Shown here: positions 49,564 through 61,496 of the stretch, in pieces | How positions within the stretch are numbered: the stretch's first letter is position 1 | How the letters are laid out: every line of letters begins with the position of its first letter | DNA from: Epiperipatus broadwayi | Taxonomy: Eukaryota > Onychophora > Udeonychophora > Euonychophora > Peripatidae | Direction of reading: 5' to 3' | NCBI GenBank assembly: GCA_028023455.1 | Contig: JAQFVV010013328.1 | Span: forward strand, 28,081-92,080 | DNA length: 64,000 bases | Notes under the pieces: model-generated | Databases searched by the model: none | Seen by the model: the letters and a program-made list of their open reading frames with translations, nothing else | Told to the model about the DNA's origin: nothing | Made by a program: the position numbers and the translations under genes

Positions 49564-50549
49564 TAAAAATGCGTTAGAATTATTTGAGACGTACCGGTTA
49601 ATTACTGGGGTAAGACTGATTAATATTTTGCTTTTTTATAAACTATTCACTACTGGTCAATATGAAGGGGTGAAGAAGATACTGAAATGCGCCTTTTGTA
49701 TAAAATATATATTAGCAGACGCTATTAATCGAGTACCGTTGACTCAATTTTAAAAAAATAAAAGAACCAGATACATTTTGAAACTTATTACATGTAGGAT
49801 AATATGGATTACCAGTGAAAGTTTAGAAAGGTGATGAACTCACGTGATCTCATGTGACATTAAACTTAAATATTTTTTTTACCTGTATATTTTATTTATT
49901 ATTGAATATTTTCTTTTGATAAATATGAAAACTTTATTTATTATACTGTATAGGTTAATAGATTTCTATTGTAAACTCATATTTGTAATGCTATTAATAA
50001 TATTTTAATATTTGAAGAAGTTACTTTATTTTAATATATACGATTTGACATATGTTTGTGTGCAATTTAGTTAATATGAGCTCGCAACTAATAATTACAA
50101 ATTTAACTCCGAGATACCATAATTAAGAGTAAATATTTTTCACTTATTGATTATACCTATGGTATTTTATTAAAATTTTCCTTCTTTTACTTAACAGTCT
50201 TTTATAAAGCGAGTCTATAATTTTTTCATATTTTAATTATCTTTTCACTATTTTGATTTTTTTATCCTTCACGTCTTATTATTAATATTTACATGACTTA
50301 GCAGCCATATAAGATAAAATTGGCGTCAGTTACATCAATACAAACGACTGAGGAGAGAGCAGTGATAAAATATACCATATACTAAGCTGGGAAATACACG
50401 AATTGAACAAATGACTTTCGTGCAATCGTAAGGAATCGACAGTGCGCACTTAATAATAATATATGCAGTTCTGAGAAGAATATTTATTGCTTCTCTTTTA
50501 TTTTTCACGTTAAGCATGATTTCTATTCAGTTGGATGAATAAATAAGCT
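49564..50549. other. AT-rich spacer, possible intron
   Basis: If the exon at 49261 is real this would be its intron. GTGATCTCATGTGACATTAAA at 49842 carries the boundary motif seen beside other repeats. No exon or RNA recognised. Confidence 0.35.
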
Positions 50550-50966
<417 letters not shown>

Positions 50967-51559
50967 AGATTGAACTCCCTTTAAAGAGGTCATTGCAGAA
51001 CACAGACATTTTCAGTTGGTCACCAAAATGAACGATTAAAAAAAGTTGATCTTCATTTAATTAGCCATATATAGAGGAAAGAATTTAAAGCTTTTATTTT
51101 TTTCGTTGATATATATACACACACCCACAAAGAAATAAATGTAAAATTATTACAAAATATTTAAACAATTTGCAGTTTTTAAAACCTGCTGAAAAGTCAT
51201 ATACATAAAGGGATATGAACCCACCCATAGCACTTTGTTCAAAGCAGTATTCTATTTACACTGTCAGAGATATAAGGCACAACATGGTGTAAGATCCTTT
51301 AATAATAAACTATTAAATTAACACATAGCTGTGACGAAGTGATAGCCATATTAAAAAAACATCTAAGATTTTTTTTCCTTGCAATTTTAATGAATGTGTG
51401 TGCTACGGACGGAACATTTAAAATTATCTAAATCGCTGTATAGACTTCGTTTTGTTTTATAATAGCACTTTTACATTCATTGTAACTAGAAAATCGTTAC
51501 TGATCAACAAATACTTGGCTAACTAAATCGGCTAAAAGCAGGCTACATAAAAAAGATTC
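50967..51559. other. AT-rich spacer, tRNA-like relic
   Basis: 51215-51290 reads like a decayed tRNA-derived head on the minus strand. Nothing else recognised. Confidence 0.3.
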
Positions 51560-52142
51560 TGAGCTTGCTTAGAAATTCTCAATACCTTGAATCAAAATCA
51601 AAATCTATCCAGAATCTAGAAAGCATTCATTTTTCCAATGATTGGCATACAGATTCATTAAAAACATTGCATTTTAAGGACCTTATACTGACATCAAAAA
51701 CATGAAAACGTTGCTTTTATTGATTTGGCCACAACATTTGATTCAGTTAATAGGAGAGGTAAATTTATAGCATTATTTGAAATTAGTTTGTTATTCATTA
51801 AAATGTATTCTTATTATACAACACATTATGGAATGAGAGGGGGTGTTTTTATTACAGATGGAAAATTTGAAATAAAAGCTAATGTTAAAAAAGATGTTTG
51901 CTGGCTTCAACATTGTTTTCTATTTTTATGACAGCAATCTTTAAAATTATTTATAGGCAGCTTAATAACAGAAATCAAGATACACGCAAGTTTGTTGATG
52001 GAATTTTTAATTTAAATGGATTAAAAGTTAAAACAATACCTTTTTTTCTTCTTGTAATCTGGATTTTCAGTAAGCTGGTGATTGTGCTATTTTTGCTAGT
52101 TCAAAAGATAATTTATATAATACATTTAATGTTTTGAATGCA
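51560..52142 (+). pseudogene. RTE-like LINE reverse transcriptase, N-terminal half
   Basis: The plus strand reads, across frames, FIDLATTFDSVNRRGK (motif A, where working copies have FVDL-KAFDTV), IKMYSYYTTHYGMRGGVFITDGKFE (the H-GM...V-DG block), QHCFLFL next to LFSIFMTAIF (motif B region), then FVDGIFNLNGLKVKT and DCAIFASSKDNLYNTFNVLNA (just after the catalytic box, itself decayed). The order matches RTE-like RTs. It stops abruptly at 52142 inside the coding sequence, where a 1,330-base insertion begins, and resumes at 53487. Confidence 0.8.
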
Positions 52143-52349
52143 TTTTGAATTACAAGTGTCAAATAATCTCAACCCACATTTTGACACCATCCACCTCAGA
52201 TAAATATAGCGATGACAATTATTAATCATTTACTAAACTATAGATTGTTTCTAGCACAGATACAAACTTTAAAACTCAATTAAAGATCAATATGTCTGAT
52301 TTTGTAAAATTAAACACACTAACACACGGAGTTACTCATATTTCATTTT

Positions 52350-52545
52350 AAAATAGGCAAAACTCACTATACGTATTGCCACACACAGCAAGCTAGAGTA
52401 ATCAATGGATGCCAGAAGGCTTGTACATAAAATCCCTATCTAGTGCCTACTCATCCAATATTCCCAGACTAGTTTTTGCCTGGTTTAGTAACAGCTATAA
52501 GCAAGCATAAGAAATGTTGATCATGTGATGTTTATATTTCTTTTT
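52350..52545. repeat. Foldback family A, copy 5 (short)
   Basis: AAAATAGGCAAAACTCACTAT, AGAGTAATCAATGGATGCCAG, ATTCCCAGACTAGTTTTTGCC, then GTTGATCATGTGATGTTTA. An internally shortened version of the family, inside the composite insertion. Confidence 0.75.
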
Positions 52546-52587
52546 CCCACGTAATATATCTTTATAAATATATTAAATACGTAATCT

Positions 52588-53460
52588 CATATTATCACAT
52601 ATTCTTTTTAATTCATATAAATAAAAATGCAATAAATGATAAATGACCCCCAAGATGGATTTCGTGCTGAACCAGGACTCGTCAGTTGGTCCAGGTCACT
52701 ATTTTTCATATATATCTTTATTATATAAAAAATGTTTATAAATTTATTAAATTTATTAAGCGCTAGCAGATGATCTAATAATAATGTGAAAGGCTAAAAC
52801 CTTCCACAGAAGTGCCTTAAAACTGCTTATGTGACAGCCAATCGGATGCTAGTGCTTAATAAATTTAATATATTTACATTTGTTACTATCATTTCATTAG
52901 ATATGAAAATTGCTTCGTTATAAATTAAAAGATTTTGTGTTGTTTATTTATATATAGTATTTAGTGAATTAAATGTGAACGTGTTTTAAGCTTCATGCTC
53001 TTAGTTCAGAATGCTTGAGTCTGACTTATTTATATATAAATTTAAGTAGAGAAGAAGGTGGGTGCCCATCTTTTTCTCGTAGTTCTGGCTTGTGTTCTTG
53101 AATTGAGAGTTCCACGTGCAGTCATTATTACATCTGAATGGCTGTCACATAAGCAGTTTCAAGGTGCTTCTGTTGAAGGTTTTACCTTTCACATTATTAT
53201 GAAAAATATTTATCTATATTAAATAATTACATTTTGAATTGCAAGTGTCAAATTAACTCAACCCAGAATCTTGGACATCATCCACTTTAGATAAATGTAG
53301 TAATGACTATTATTAATCATATAATAAAGATATATATGAGAGATAGTGACCTAGACCAACTGATGAGTGCTGGTTCAGCATGAAATGCATCTTGGGGGTC
53401 ATTTGTATTTTATTATAAATCTTTATTTATATGAATTAAAAAGAATATGTGGTAATATTG
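52588..53460. repeat. Foldback family B, variant copy 3
   Basis: The left arm (about 52588-52900: TAAATGACCCCCAAGATGG, TGAACCAGGACTCGTCAGTTGG, then CTTCCACAGAAGTGCC and GCTTATGTGACAGCCA) is inverted in the right arm (about 53140-53460). The right arm holds an extra segment of about 90 bases. Shares the CAGCACTCATCAGTTGGTC core with family B but has different outer sequence. Confidence 0.82.
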
Positions 53461-53486
53461 AGGTTATTTAATATGTTTTGAATGCA

Positions 53487-54335
53487 ATATATAAAGACCA
53501 TAACTTGTTAATTAAGGTTCAAAATCTCAAGTTTTTTATCAGCCAGTGACAAAAGAAAAATTCTCAGCAACTTTTAACTTGGATGGTTATCAACTCAAGA
53601 CTTTAAACTAGTTTAAATACCTTGGTAGTTTTATAAGTAGGCATTGACTCCAATGTGCTTCTTTGGCTTTCAACAAGTTAAAATATTAATAGAGTATTTT
53701 TATAGTGGAATAACTGTACTACTAAGTTAGCTGTATATAAAGCTATTATTTTACCAAACATATTGTATGGAAAGAAACATGGACAAACTATCGTGCAATT
53801 GTTTGAAATGTTTTATTTAAGGATCCTTCTAAAATTTTAAAAATAAAATAGCAAGATCATAAAACCCATCAATTTTATCTTAACCTTGCTGGATGAGGTA
53901 CTATACAGCCCACTATTGTAAAATCACACCATTGGATTGGACAGTAATGTGAATGAATAATGTAAGACTTCCTAAAATAATATTTTATGATGAATTTAAG
54001 CATCGTTTTCATGGGAGAGATAGACACTATCTATGCTAAAAGGATTATTTCAAAGACATTCTAAAAAAGAAGCAATGTCAATAATTTCTGTTAGGAAGTT
54101 ATCGCTGAGAATGGAACACATTGGAGAGCTACAATTAGACATGGTGTTGAAATATTTCTGAAAGAAAAGTTCCCTGCTGAGGAAATTAAAATCCAAACAT
54201 CGTAAAATATCAAATATACAGAAAAATAAAACAGCATGTTCTATATGTGGATGACGTATTTGTGTTTCACAGATACAGTTTTCTCTTTTCTTTTTTCTTG
54301 AGTTCTCTTTTCTTTTTTCTTGAGTTAGAATAGCC
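53487..54335 (+). pseudogene. RTE-like LINE reverse transcriptase, C-terminal half
   Basis: Resumes the frame broken at 52142. It reads FNLDGYQLKTLN, FKYLGSFIS, then NNCTTKLAVYKAIILPNILYG (a block conserved in RTE-like RTs, often followed by ETW) and LRILLKF-K-NSKI-like residues. It ends with RHSKKEAMSIISVRKLSLRMEHIGEL and NKTACSICG, the start of the C-terminal zinc-like motif (C-x2-C). A 20-base stretch is duplicated in tandem at about 54283-54327 (TTCTCTTTTCTTTTTTCTTGAG). Multiple stops: inactive. Confidence 0.78.
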
Positions 54336-55600
54336 ATAATCGTTTACAGGTGATTGTTTATTATTATACATGAAAACAATCTAGTTAAATTAAGCGTCGA
54401 ATACATTGGGAATATTTTTAATATCACATAGTTGTTCAAAGATGAATATGATTTTATCAAATTTTTGTTTTCGTAGTTATTTTTATACTTTTGTTTATTC
54501 TTCTTGAGTGTATTCTGTCGTCCTGTTGATAGCCACTCGGTTTTTATTCTTATGCTTAATAGTATTAATGTTATTTATTACAAAGATTTAAAAAACTTAA
54601 ACATGTACGCAAATCCTACTAGCAGAGATATAATTGGAAGAGGGAGTTCGTGGCTGGGGAATCGATCATTGTTCTTAAAAGGATTCTTCTAAAGAGGTAC
54701 CTTTTCATAATTTTTAAATTATATCTTGTGTGATAAAAATTGATCTCATTATACTTTATTGATAATTTAATAAAATAATAGATAACTTCGGAAGAAAAAG
54801 CCTAAACGAATAAAGGCTGGTGTGGTTTTAAATAAAATATAGATTTATAAGCTTGTTATAATATACATTTTTATTGTATTTTGGTTTTAAATGCAAAATA
54901 TACAATAAATTTAAAATTATTTGATATGTACCTTATTTATGTACTCGCATCTTCTAACTTTAGAATCTGGCTATTTCTCACTATTAGTTCATTGGAAAAA
55001 GAATAAAATCGTATCAATTCATATAATTATATAAATTTCATTTCTCCTAGACAATCTGAAGTAATTTTGTTCTAAAATTAAAGAAATCTTTTTGAGTATT
55101 ACTTACTCTTTAAAATCTAATAGGAAATTTTCTATTTCATTTATAGTAAAAACTTTATCACGTCATTAATTTATCTTTTAATTCTTAATGATCAATAAAT
55201 TTGGATATGAATCTAAGTATCACAACTACGCTTTATGGTGGATCGCTGATTTTTTAAAGATATTCCTAATGATAAGGTGTTTAGCATATATATCTTCGAG
55301 ACCCATTATCTAAGTTTGAATCTGGGCAAATAAATCTTGCACATTTTTTTACATCATAAACCGACTTAAAATCTTTTTCTGTGACACACCACAGCCAACT
55401 CAGTCATCCATCTATTGGTTGGGAAGTGGGTATTGAACTGGAAGGTAAAGATCCCAAATTAATGCAGATTATTTAAGTGATTGTTTTAATGTTAGTAATC
55501 TGACTATGACAAAAAATATTCAGAATTCATAAAAGGAGTATCACATTTCTAAAGGCTCTATGCTCAGACTTAACTCAGTTATAGAATTATATGTCATTAT
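54336..55600. other. AT-rich spacer with one SINE-like segment
   Basis: 55245-55450 resembles the SINE at 47781-47995 (GAATCTGGGCAAATAAATC, CGACTTAAAATC, GAAGTGGGTATTGAACTGG). A short protein-like frame near 54504 has no recognised family. Confidence 0.35.
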
Positions 55601-55695
55601 TAAGGCATGCAGTGATAGAGTAATAGATTCTGGAGCTCAGAATCCAAAGATAGTGGTTTCATTTCTGTCACTTCTGAGTTCAACCTTTTTATAAA
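55600..55695 (+). repeat. tRNA-like SINE head, family S3 (best copy)
   Basis: GGCATGCAGTGATAGAGTAATAGATTCTGGAGCTCAGAATCC then ATAGTGGTTTCATTTCTGTCAC gives a tRNA-like fold in which AGTGA can pair with TCACT, ATTCT with AGAAT around GGAGCTC, and a B-box-like segment follows. Confidence 0.55.
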
Positions 55696-55750
55696 CCTCT
55701 AATATTAATATTTGAATACAAGTATAATTTATATATTCGGAGTTTAGATG

Positions 55751-56985
55751 TAATTAAAGAGGATTTGAACACAAATTTTCAAGCTTCCTTCAGCTATTCT
55801 TCATACAACCAATACACATGATCACACACATGTGAAAAAGATAAATGATCTCCAATATATGTATTTCATACTGAACCAGCACTCATCAGTCGATCCAGCC
55901 TCAAACTTTAATGGACAGGCTTCAATCTATTCCATCCTCTAACTCTTTAGCCATCCATACCATTGAAAATCTGTTGATGGAACATCCAAATCCCTTGTTG
56001 ATGCCAAATTATAGTTATGCCCATGTTGACTTTGTCACACTGACTCTTCATATATAGGACTTCATCCATTTAAATGCACAGAAGAAAGATGGAAAGGAGA
56101 GTCTGTGTTCAAATTACCTTCAAATATGTCTAAACTCCAGATATATAAATTATACTTTATTAGATTATCATCAAAAATGGAAAGAAGTTTAATCCATTAT
56201 GCTGCTTTTACATATATTTAAATAAATCAATGATATAATATAAAATATCTTTATATAACAGCAATAATATATATAATAATAATCATACACAAAAAAAGCT
56301 CTTTTGGTCAAATATTAATATTAACTGGTTTTAATATATTATAAGTAATTTTATTTAAAAAGATAAACGTTGCTATGTGTGCAATGTAGTTCATAACTAT
56401 AAATTAGTTGAAGCACATTGAAAAGGGTAAAAATTAATATTTTCCGAAAAGAGCTTTTTTGTGTAAGATTAATATTATATATATTATTGCTGTTATATAA
56501 AGATATTTTATATCATTGATTTATTTAAATTATATTTATATTCAAATATTACAGATTCAACCTGTATCCTGACCATCCTTCTTCTGCACATATAAATGGA
56601 TATGGTTCTATGCATGAAGGTTCAGAGTGACAAAGTCAATATGGGCATGACTGAATATTAGCATCATCAAAGGATTTGAATATTCCAGCATCAGATTTTC
56701 AATGGTATGGATGACTAAAAAGTTGGAAGGTAGAATTTATTGAAGCCTGTCCATTAAAATTTGAAGATTTACTATCTTAATATAAATTGAACACTGATTA
56801 TATGTGTGTGTGTGTGTGGGAAATGATGATTTGGACCAACTTATGAGTGCTGGTTTACCATGAAATACATATATTGAGATAATTTATCTTTTTTACATGT
56901 GTGTGGTCATGTGTATCAGTTCTATGAGATAAGTAGATAACTAAAAGGAGCTTGAAAGTCAGTGTTCAAATCTCCTTTAATTAAT
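55751..56985. repeat. Foldback family B, copy 4, 1.24-kb hairpin with nested hairpin
   Basis: Outer arms: 55751-55905 (AATTAAAGAGGATTTGAAC...) against about 56820-56985 (...GTTCAAATCTCCTTTAATT). The second level (CTTTAATGGACAGGCTTCAA..., TGACTTTGTCACACTGACTC) is mirrored at about 56600-56760. The centre, 56205-56530, is a different hairpin (ATATATTTAAATAAATCAATG... against ...TGATTTATTTAAATTATAT), probably inserted in the loop. No coding capacity. Confidence 0.87.
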
Positions 56986-57138
56986 AGTATTATCATTGTA
57001 AATTTAAAATATTCAAATGACTTTATTGTTGGAGAGTTTTATAAAAGTCAAACTCTGGAAGTGTCAAAACTGAAATCAATACAAGGACCTTATGCTCTAA
57101 AGTTTGACACTCACCCACTGTATTAAATAATGCAAAGC

Positions 57139-57204
57139 ATTATTATTATTATTATGATGATGATGATGATGATAATGGTGATGATGAGGATGATGATGAT
57201 GAGA
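57139..57204 (+). repeat. ATT/GATGAT trinucleotide repeat
   Basis: A short ATT run followed by GATGAT units with interruptions. Confidence 0.9.
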
Positions 57205-57504
57205 CACTGCTATGCATATACATCGTTTATAATCTTTTATTAAAAAAGCTAATTTTTCATATATTTTTCCCAAAAATATTCTGATTAACTGCATAATATT
57301 CAATGAATATCAATCAAAAAAATATGATCCTCATCATCAATAATAGTTTACCATTGTTTGGCATCTTGACACAAATTATTCTAGTGTCCCAATATTATAG
57401 ATATAAAATTAATCCAAAAGTTAATTTTTATTTAATATTATTTACCCAGACTATTTGAAACTGCACTTCTGTCTCAGTTACAAATAGCCTGAGTTATTAG
57501 AGGG

Positions 57505-57790
57505 CTGACCCAGATTTCAAGCTCCTTTCAGTCATCAATTTCTTCTTATACAACTGATATCCATGACCACATACATGTGAAAAAGATAAATGATTTCAAA
57601 TATGCATATTTAATACTGAACCAGCATCCATCAGTTAGTCTGGATCATCATCTTCCACACACATATATAATCAGTGCTCAGTTTATATTAAGATAGCAAA
57701 TCTTCAAACTTTAATGGACAGGCTTCAATCTTCTCCACTCTCCAACTCTTCAGCTATCCATATCATTGAAAATCTGATAATGGCATGTTT
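57505..57790. repeat. Foldback family B, copy 5 (one arm and part of loop)
   Basis: ACATGTGAAAAAGATAAATG, TGAACCAGCATCCATCAGTT, CTTTAATGGACAGGCTTCAAT and CATTGAAAATCTGATAATGG match the left half of copy 4. Confidence 0.8.
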
Positions 57791-57799
57791 AAAATCCTT

Positions 57800-59290
57800 G
57801 TTTTCCAATTTTGTTATTATATATGCTGATTTTAAGTTCTTCTGACCTTTCAGTTATAATTATTTAGTATTACATATTATATTGAGTTTTCATTTCACTT
57901 TTGGAAGTAATTAAAACTAAGGCTCAGCCTTGATTCTCTGAATATTTAAATAGTGATTCTATATAATTTATTATATACATTTAATCAATAGATTGAATTT
58001 ACTCTTTCATTTAAAATTACATATATAAATTAAGCATGTCAACAAATGCTAAAGAGCATGTGGTCTCACTTTGTCTTTTAGTAGTTATTTATTTATGTTA
58101 CATAACTCATTGAAAGACACAGTTATTTCCATTTTAGTTATTAATATTATTATTGTAAATTCCATGTACTTTAAAAACTATAGTAATTTGAGGAATGTAT
58201 ATAATATAGTAGTAAGTCATTGGTCTACTATGCCCATGATTTGAGTTCACATTTTGAATGAAGCTAGGATGTTTTTCAGATAATTAAGTAGTTTCCAAAA
58301 TTTCTCAATTATAATAACTAATTCACAGAAAAACTAAATGGATATTAAATTTGGGTTTCTATGTATTTTTAGTTTAGCAACATCAATACAGTCTGAATTT
58401 GTTAGATAAGGGACAATGTTATCCATAAAGAAAATACATTCTAAATTAAAATATATTTTCCATTATGAAGAAAGTGTGCCACAAGTATTTAGTCTTTGGG
58501 TGTTTTACCTTTTCCTGTATTTCAAAGCTTAGAATGACATCCCCATTTATTTTTTACACTCTATTGTTTTATTGAGAATTAATTTCAACTAGGATAAAGG
58601 TTATTGTAAAATTATTTTAATATATAAATATATCATCCACATATTCAAAATCAGTATCTTTTTATTTTTAAATTTTATTTGATCAACCAATCGGTATGCA
58701 TCTAACTATGTCTTTAATTCCAACAATGTTTCAATCACAAGTTTATGATCATTCTCAATTTTTATAAATACACATCTATTTTCTATAAATCCATATCTAT
58801 CATATGTAATAATAACTCCCTAAAAATGTACAATTTAACATGCATCTATAATTCATGTATACAAAAATAATATTAATTAAATCAAAAATAATAAATTTAT
58901 ACCATCAAAATAAAAATAAAACTTCATTTTATTTTACTATGATATAAATGATTTTTGTAGACCTTAATCTATGAGGATCATAAAAAGCATTCTATCTTTG
59001 TATAGTATAATATAGTGTTAGAATTATGGATTTGAAAGCTAAATTTTCTCATTGAAAATTTACTTTATCATTTTAATGCTCAAACATCACATGATCTTCA
59101 AGCAATTAAACATCCAATTTTAAGTGTTCTAAACAAAAACAGGCAATCACATTTCCCATTTTCTATTGAACTAAAAAAAGTTGTCCTAATAACAATCTTC
59201 TAAACAAGATATTATTCTATATTAGTATGTCCTACAATCTCATGTGGAGCATTTATCATCTATTGGCATGAGTTAGTAAATAGCTCTCAT
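57800..59290. other. AT-rich spacer with decayed tRNA-like segments
   Basis: GTAGTAAGTCATTGGTCTAC then TTTGAGTTCACATTTTG at 58210-58255 looks like a SINE head. AAACATCACATGATC at 59084-59098 is the boundary motif. No gene recognised. Confidence 0.35.
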
Positions 59291-59292
59291 TT

Positions 59293-59400
59293 TGGTGCAG
59301 AGATAGAGTGGTAGCTCTAGGGTCCACTGTCCCTGGATTGCAATCCAATTCTATCACATCTGGTGTTCAAACTGCTTGTGAACTCTTGAGCAATACACCA
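59293..59400 (+). repeat. tRNA-like SINE head, family S3
   Basis: GGTGCAGAGATAGAGTGGTAGCTCTAGGGTCC then GGATTGCAATCCAATTCTATCAC: A-box-like and B-box-like segments at normal spacing, followed by the TAC array. Confidence 0.5.
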
Positions 59401-59406
59401 TTTTCT

Positions 59407-59407
59407 G

Positions 59408-59439
<32 letters not shown>

Positions 59440-59701
59440 TACTACTATCACTATTACTACTACTACTACTACTATTATTATTATTATTATTACAAATACT
59501 ACTACTATTAGTGCTACTGCTGTTGCTGCTACTGCTACTACTACTTCTACTGTTACTACCACTACTGCTACTGCCACCATCATCACTATGATTACCACTA
59601 TCACTTCACTACTATTATTACCATCATTACAATCACTACTACCATCACTATCAATACCATTACTGTTACCCCCACCACCAACATCATCATCATCATCATT
59701 A
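59407..59701 (+). repeat. (TAC)n trinucleotide array, degenerate
   Basis: Long TAC run, then ATT, GCT, CAC, CAT and ATC variants. Amino-acid repeat frames on both strands follow from it. Confidence 0.93.
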
Positions 59702-60689
59702 TAATAGCAAGTAAAAGAACATTTTAGTAATAGATATATTGATTTTTTAATCTACTCTATATTCCTTTAAACATACTAATTAACTTAAATAATCCTAAAA
59801 ATCAAATTTTATTTTTACTCATTTTGAATAAATTGAAGGTACAAATAAAGTCATCATTCTTGCTGTTACAAATGGAGTATTGAAAAATACTTTCAACAGA
59901 CAGCAGGATACTTAAGGCTATTATCCAAGTTACCAAGTTATGGTGGAAAATAATTTAACCGGCAGTTTCTCTCCTTTGCATGAGATTATCACAAGACTGC
60001 TCCTTGAGTTGAGTCTTCAAATAGACTAGAGTGAATTTCATCTTCATTTTTACTCAAAGATTATCACTTCTCAAAGATTAATGATATTGTATTTATTTAT
60101 TTTTTTACATTAGTCTCCTTTTACTTTCTTCTAGACTTCCACATGAAAGTGGAATTTTTACAATGATTTGTATATTAATTTCCAACTGCCAATTGTTCCA
60201 GATAATCGGGAATTTGATAAAAATAATCACAAAATTCATTATTTTGGGAATCATGTGATATTTGAGCATCCAAGTGGCAGATTGTGTATAGTAGTTCCAT
60301 TAAATTGGCTGAATTTAAGTCACTACCAAATCATCACAAATGAGTAATCCTAAACCTATATCTGGAGTATATAATCCTTATCCTGAAGAATCTCTTGTAT
60401 TGAGTTTTTCTTCTCAAAGCAGTGATGAATATTGTTTGAAAAAGTTCAAGTGTTTGAATCTATACCTGCTCCTTATCTCAGTCCACTGGTGCTTCTTTTC
60501 ATTTTATTCAACCAAAAATTGATTCAGAAACTTTTATCTCTTGAATCCTTCACTCTGACACTGGAATAAGTCACATAGGACATGGTATTTAATTAAATAA
60601 TGCTATGATAAAATAAAAAAGGCATATTATGACAATGAATGAGACATGAAGAATGGATAAAAATATTGTTCAAAGAAGGATTACAAAAA
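59702..60689. other. AT-rich spacer, nothing firmly recognised
   Basis: AATCATGTGATATTTGAGC at 60250 carries the boundary motif and is followed by a SINE-like segment (GTATAGTAGTTCCATTAAATTGG). Nothing else seen. Confidence 0.35.
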
Positions 60690-61260
60690 ATAAGCAGTAG
60701 GGTTTTTCAAACTGGATGACAGGATCCCGTTTTACCAGAATCCCATGGGTAAAAAATTATCCTGTTATCCCAGAATAATAAACAAAATTTCCAGGAATCA
60801 TTCTAATTCTTATTAAGATTTTTTTTACTTTTTTTTAAAGATATCAAAAATATTCATACTTTTTATCGTAATAATGAATTTTGGCCAAACTTAGAAAAAT
60901 GCAATACATGTGCCACAGATAAAGGATTTACCATACCAATTCAAATATAATGAATTGTAGTCATCTGTTATCTATAATTATAAAACTCATTTTCCACTCT
61001 GAAATTCTTTTTAATACGAATTTGTAAACAGAAATGTTGCGTGTTATGAAATTTGACTTTATTAAATTCAAACTCAGGGAATTCCTTTATTAGTAGTTAT
61101 TTTTAGTGAAAACATGTACTTTATTTTATTACGATGATTATTAGTGCGAATAATTTAATATAAACAAAATTATAACTAAATAAAGAAATGTTTAAGTAAC
61201 ATTTGAAAAATTTATTCTTAATTCTTAAAGACAAATCTTTATGGTTAGAAATTTTTTTTT

Positions 61261-61350
61261 ATTATATGTCAAATGCTTTGACCGGGAAGTGAACTCGGGC
61301 CAGTTGCTTGGAAGGCAGCTATTCTAACCGCTAGGCCACCAACGCTTGAC
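61261..61350 (-). mobile_element. tRNA-Gly(UCC)-derived tRNA-only SINE inside hAT
   Basis: On the minus strand: GTCAA, then GCGTTGGTGGCCTAGCGGTT, anticodon loop CTTCCAA, T-arm GAGTTCACTTCCCGG, acceptor end, then TTTGACATATAAT and an A-run. The leader GTCAA can pair with the trailer TTGAC, extending the acceptor stem. Flanks TAGAAATTTTTTT (from 61246) and TAGAAAATTTTTTT (from 61351) form a TSD differing by one inserted base. Confidence 0.9.
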
Positions 61351-61496
61351 TAGAAAATTTTTTTGAAGAATAAAAAAGATTTTTTAAGCACATTTTGAAA
61401 ATCGAATTGTATGTAAGATAAGCTTTTTTAAATTTTGTTTAGTATTTTAATCTATTTTTTTATTGTTATTAAATAAGATATTACATTAACCCTATA

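Larger units (their letters stand above)
52143..53472. mobile_element. Composite 1,330-bp insertion with 14-bp TSD
   Basis: ATGTTTTGAATGCA occurs at 52129-52142 and again at 53473-53486, and the RTE reading resumes correctly after the second copy. Everything between is therefore inserted. It contains a family A repeat (about 52350-52545) and a large hairpin (about 52588-53460). A unit of about 90 bases (GAATTACAAGTGTCAAATAA..., GATAAATATAGCGATGACAA) also appears twice, directly repeated, at 52143-52235 and 53235-53322. Confidence 0.88.
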
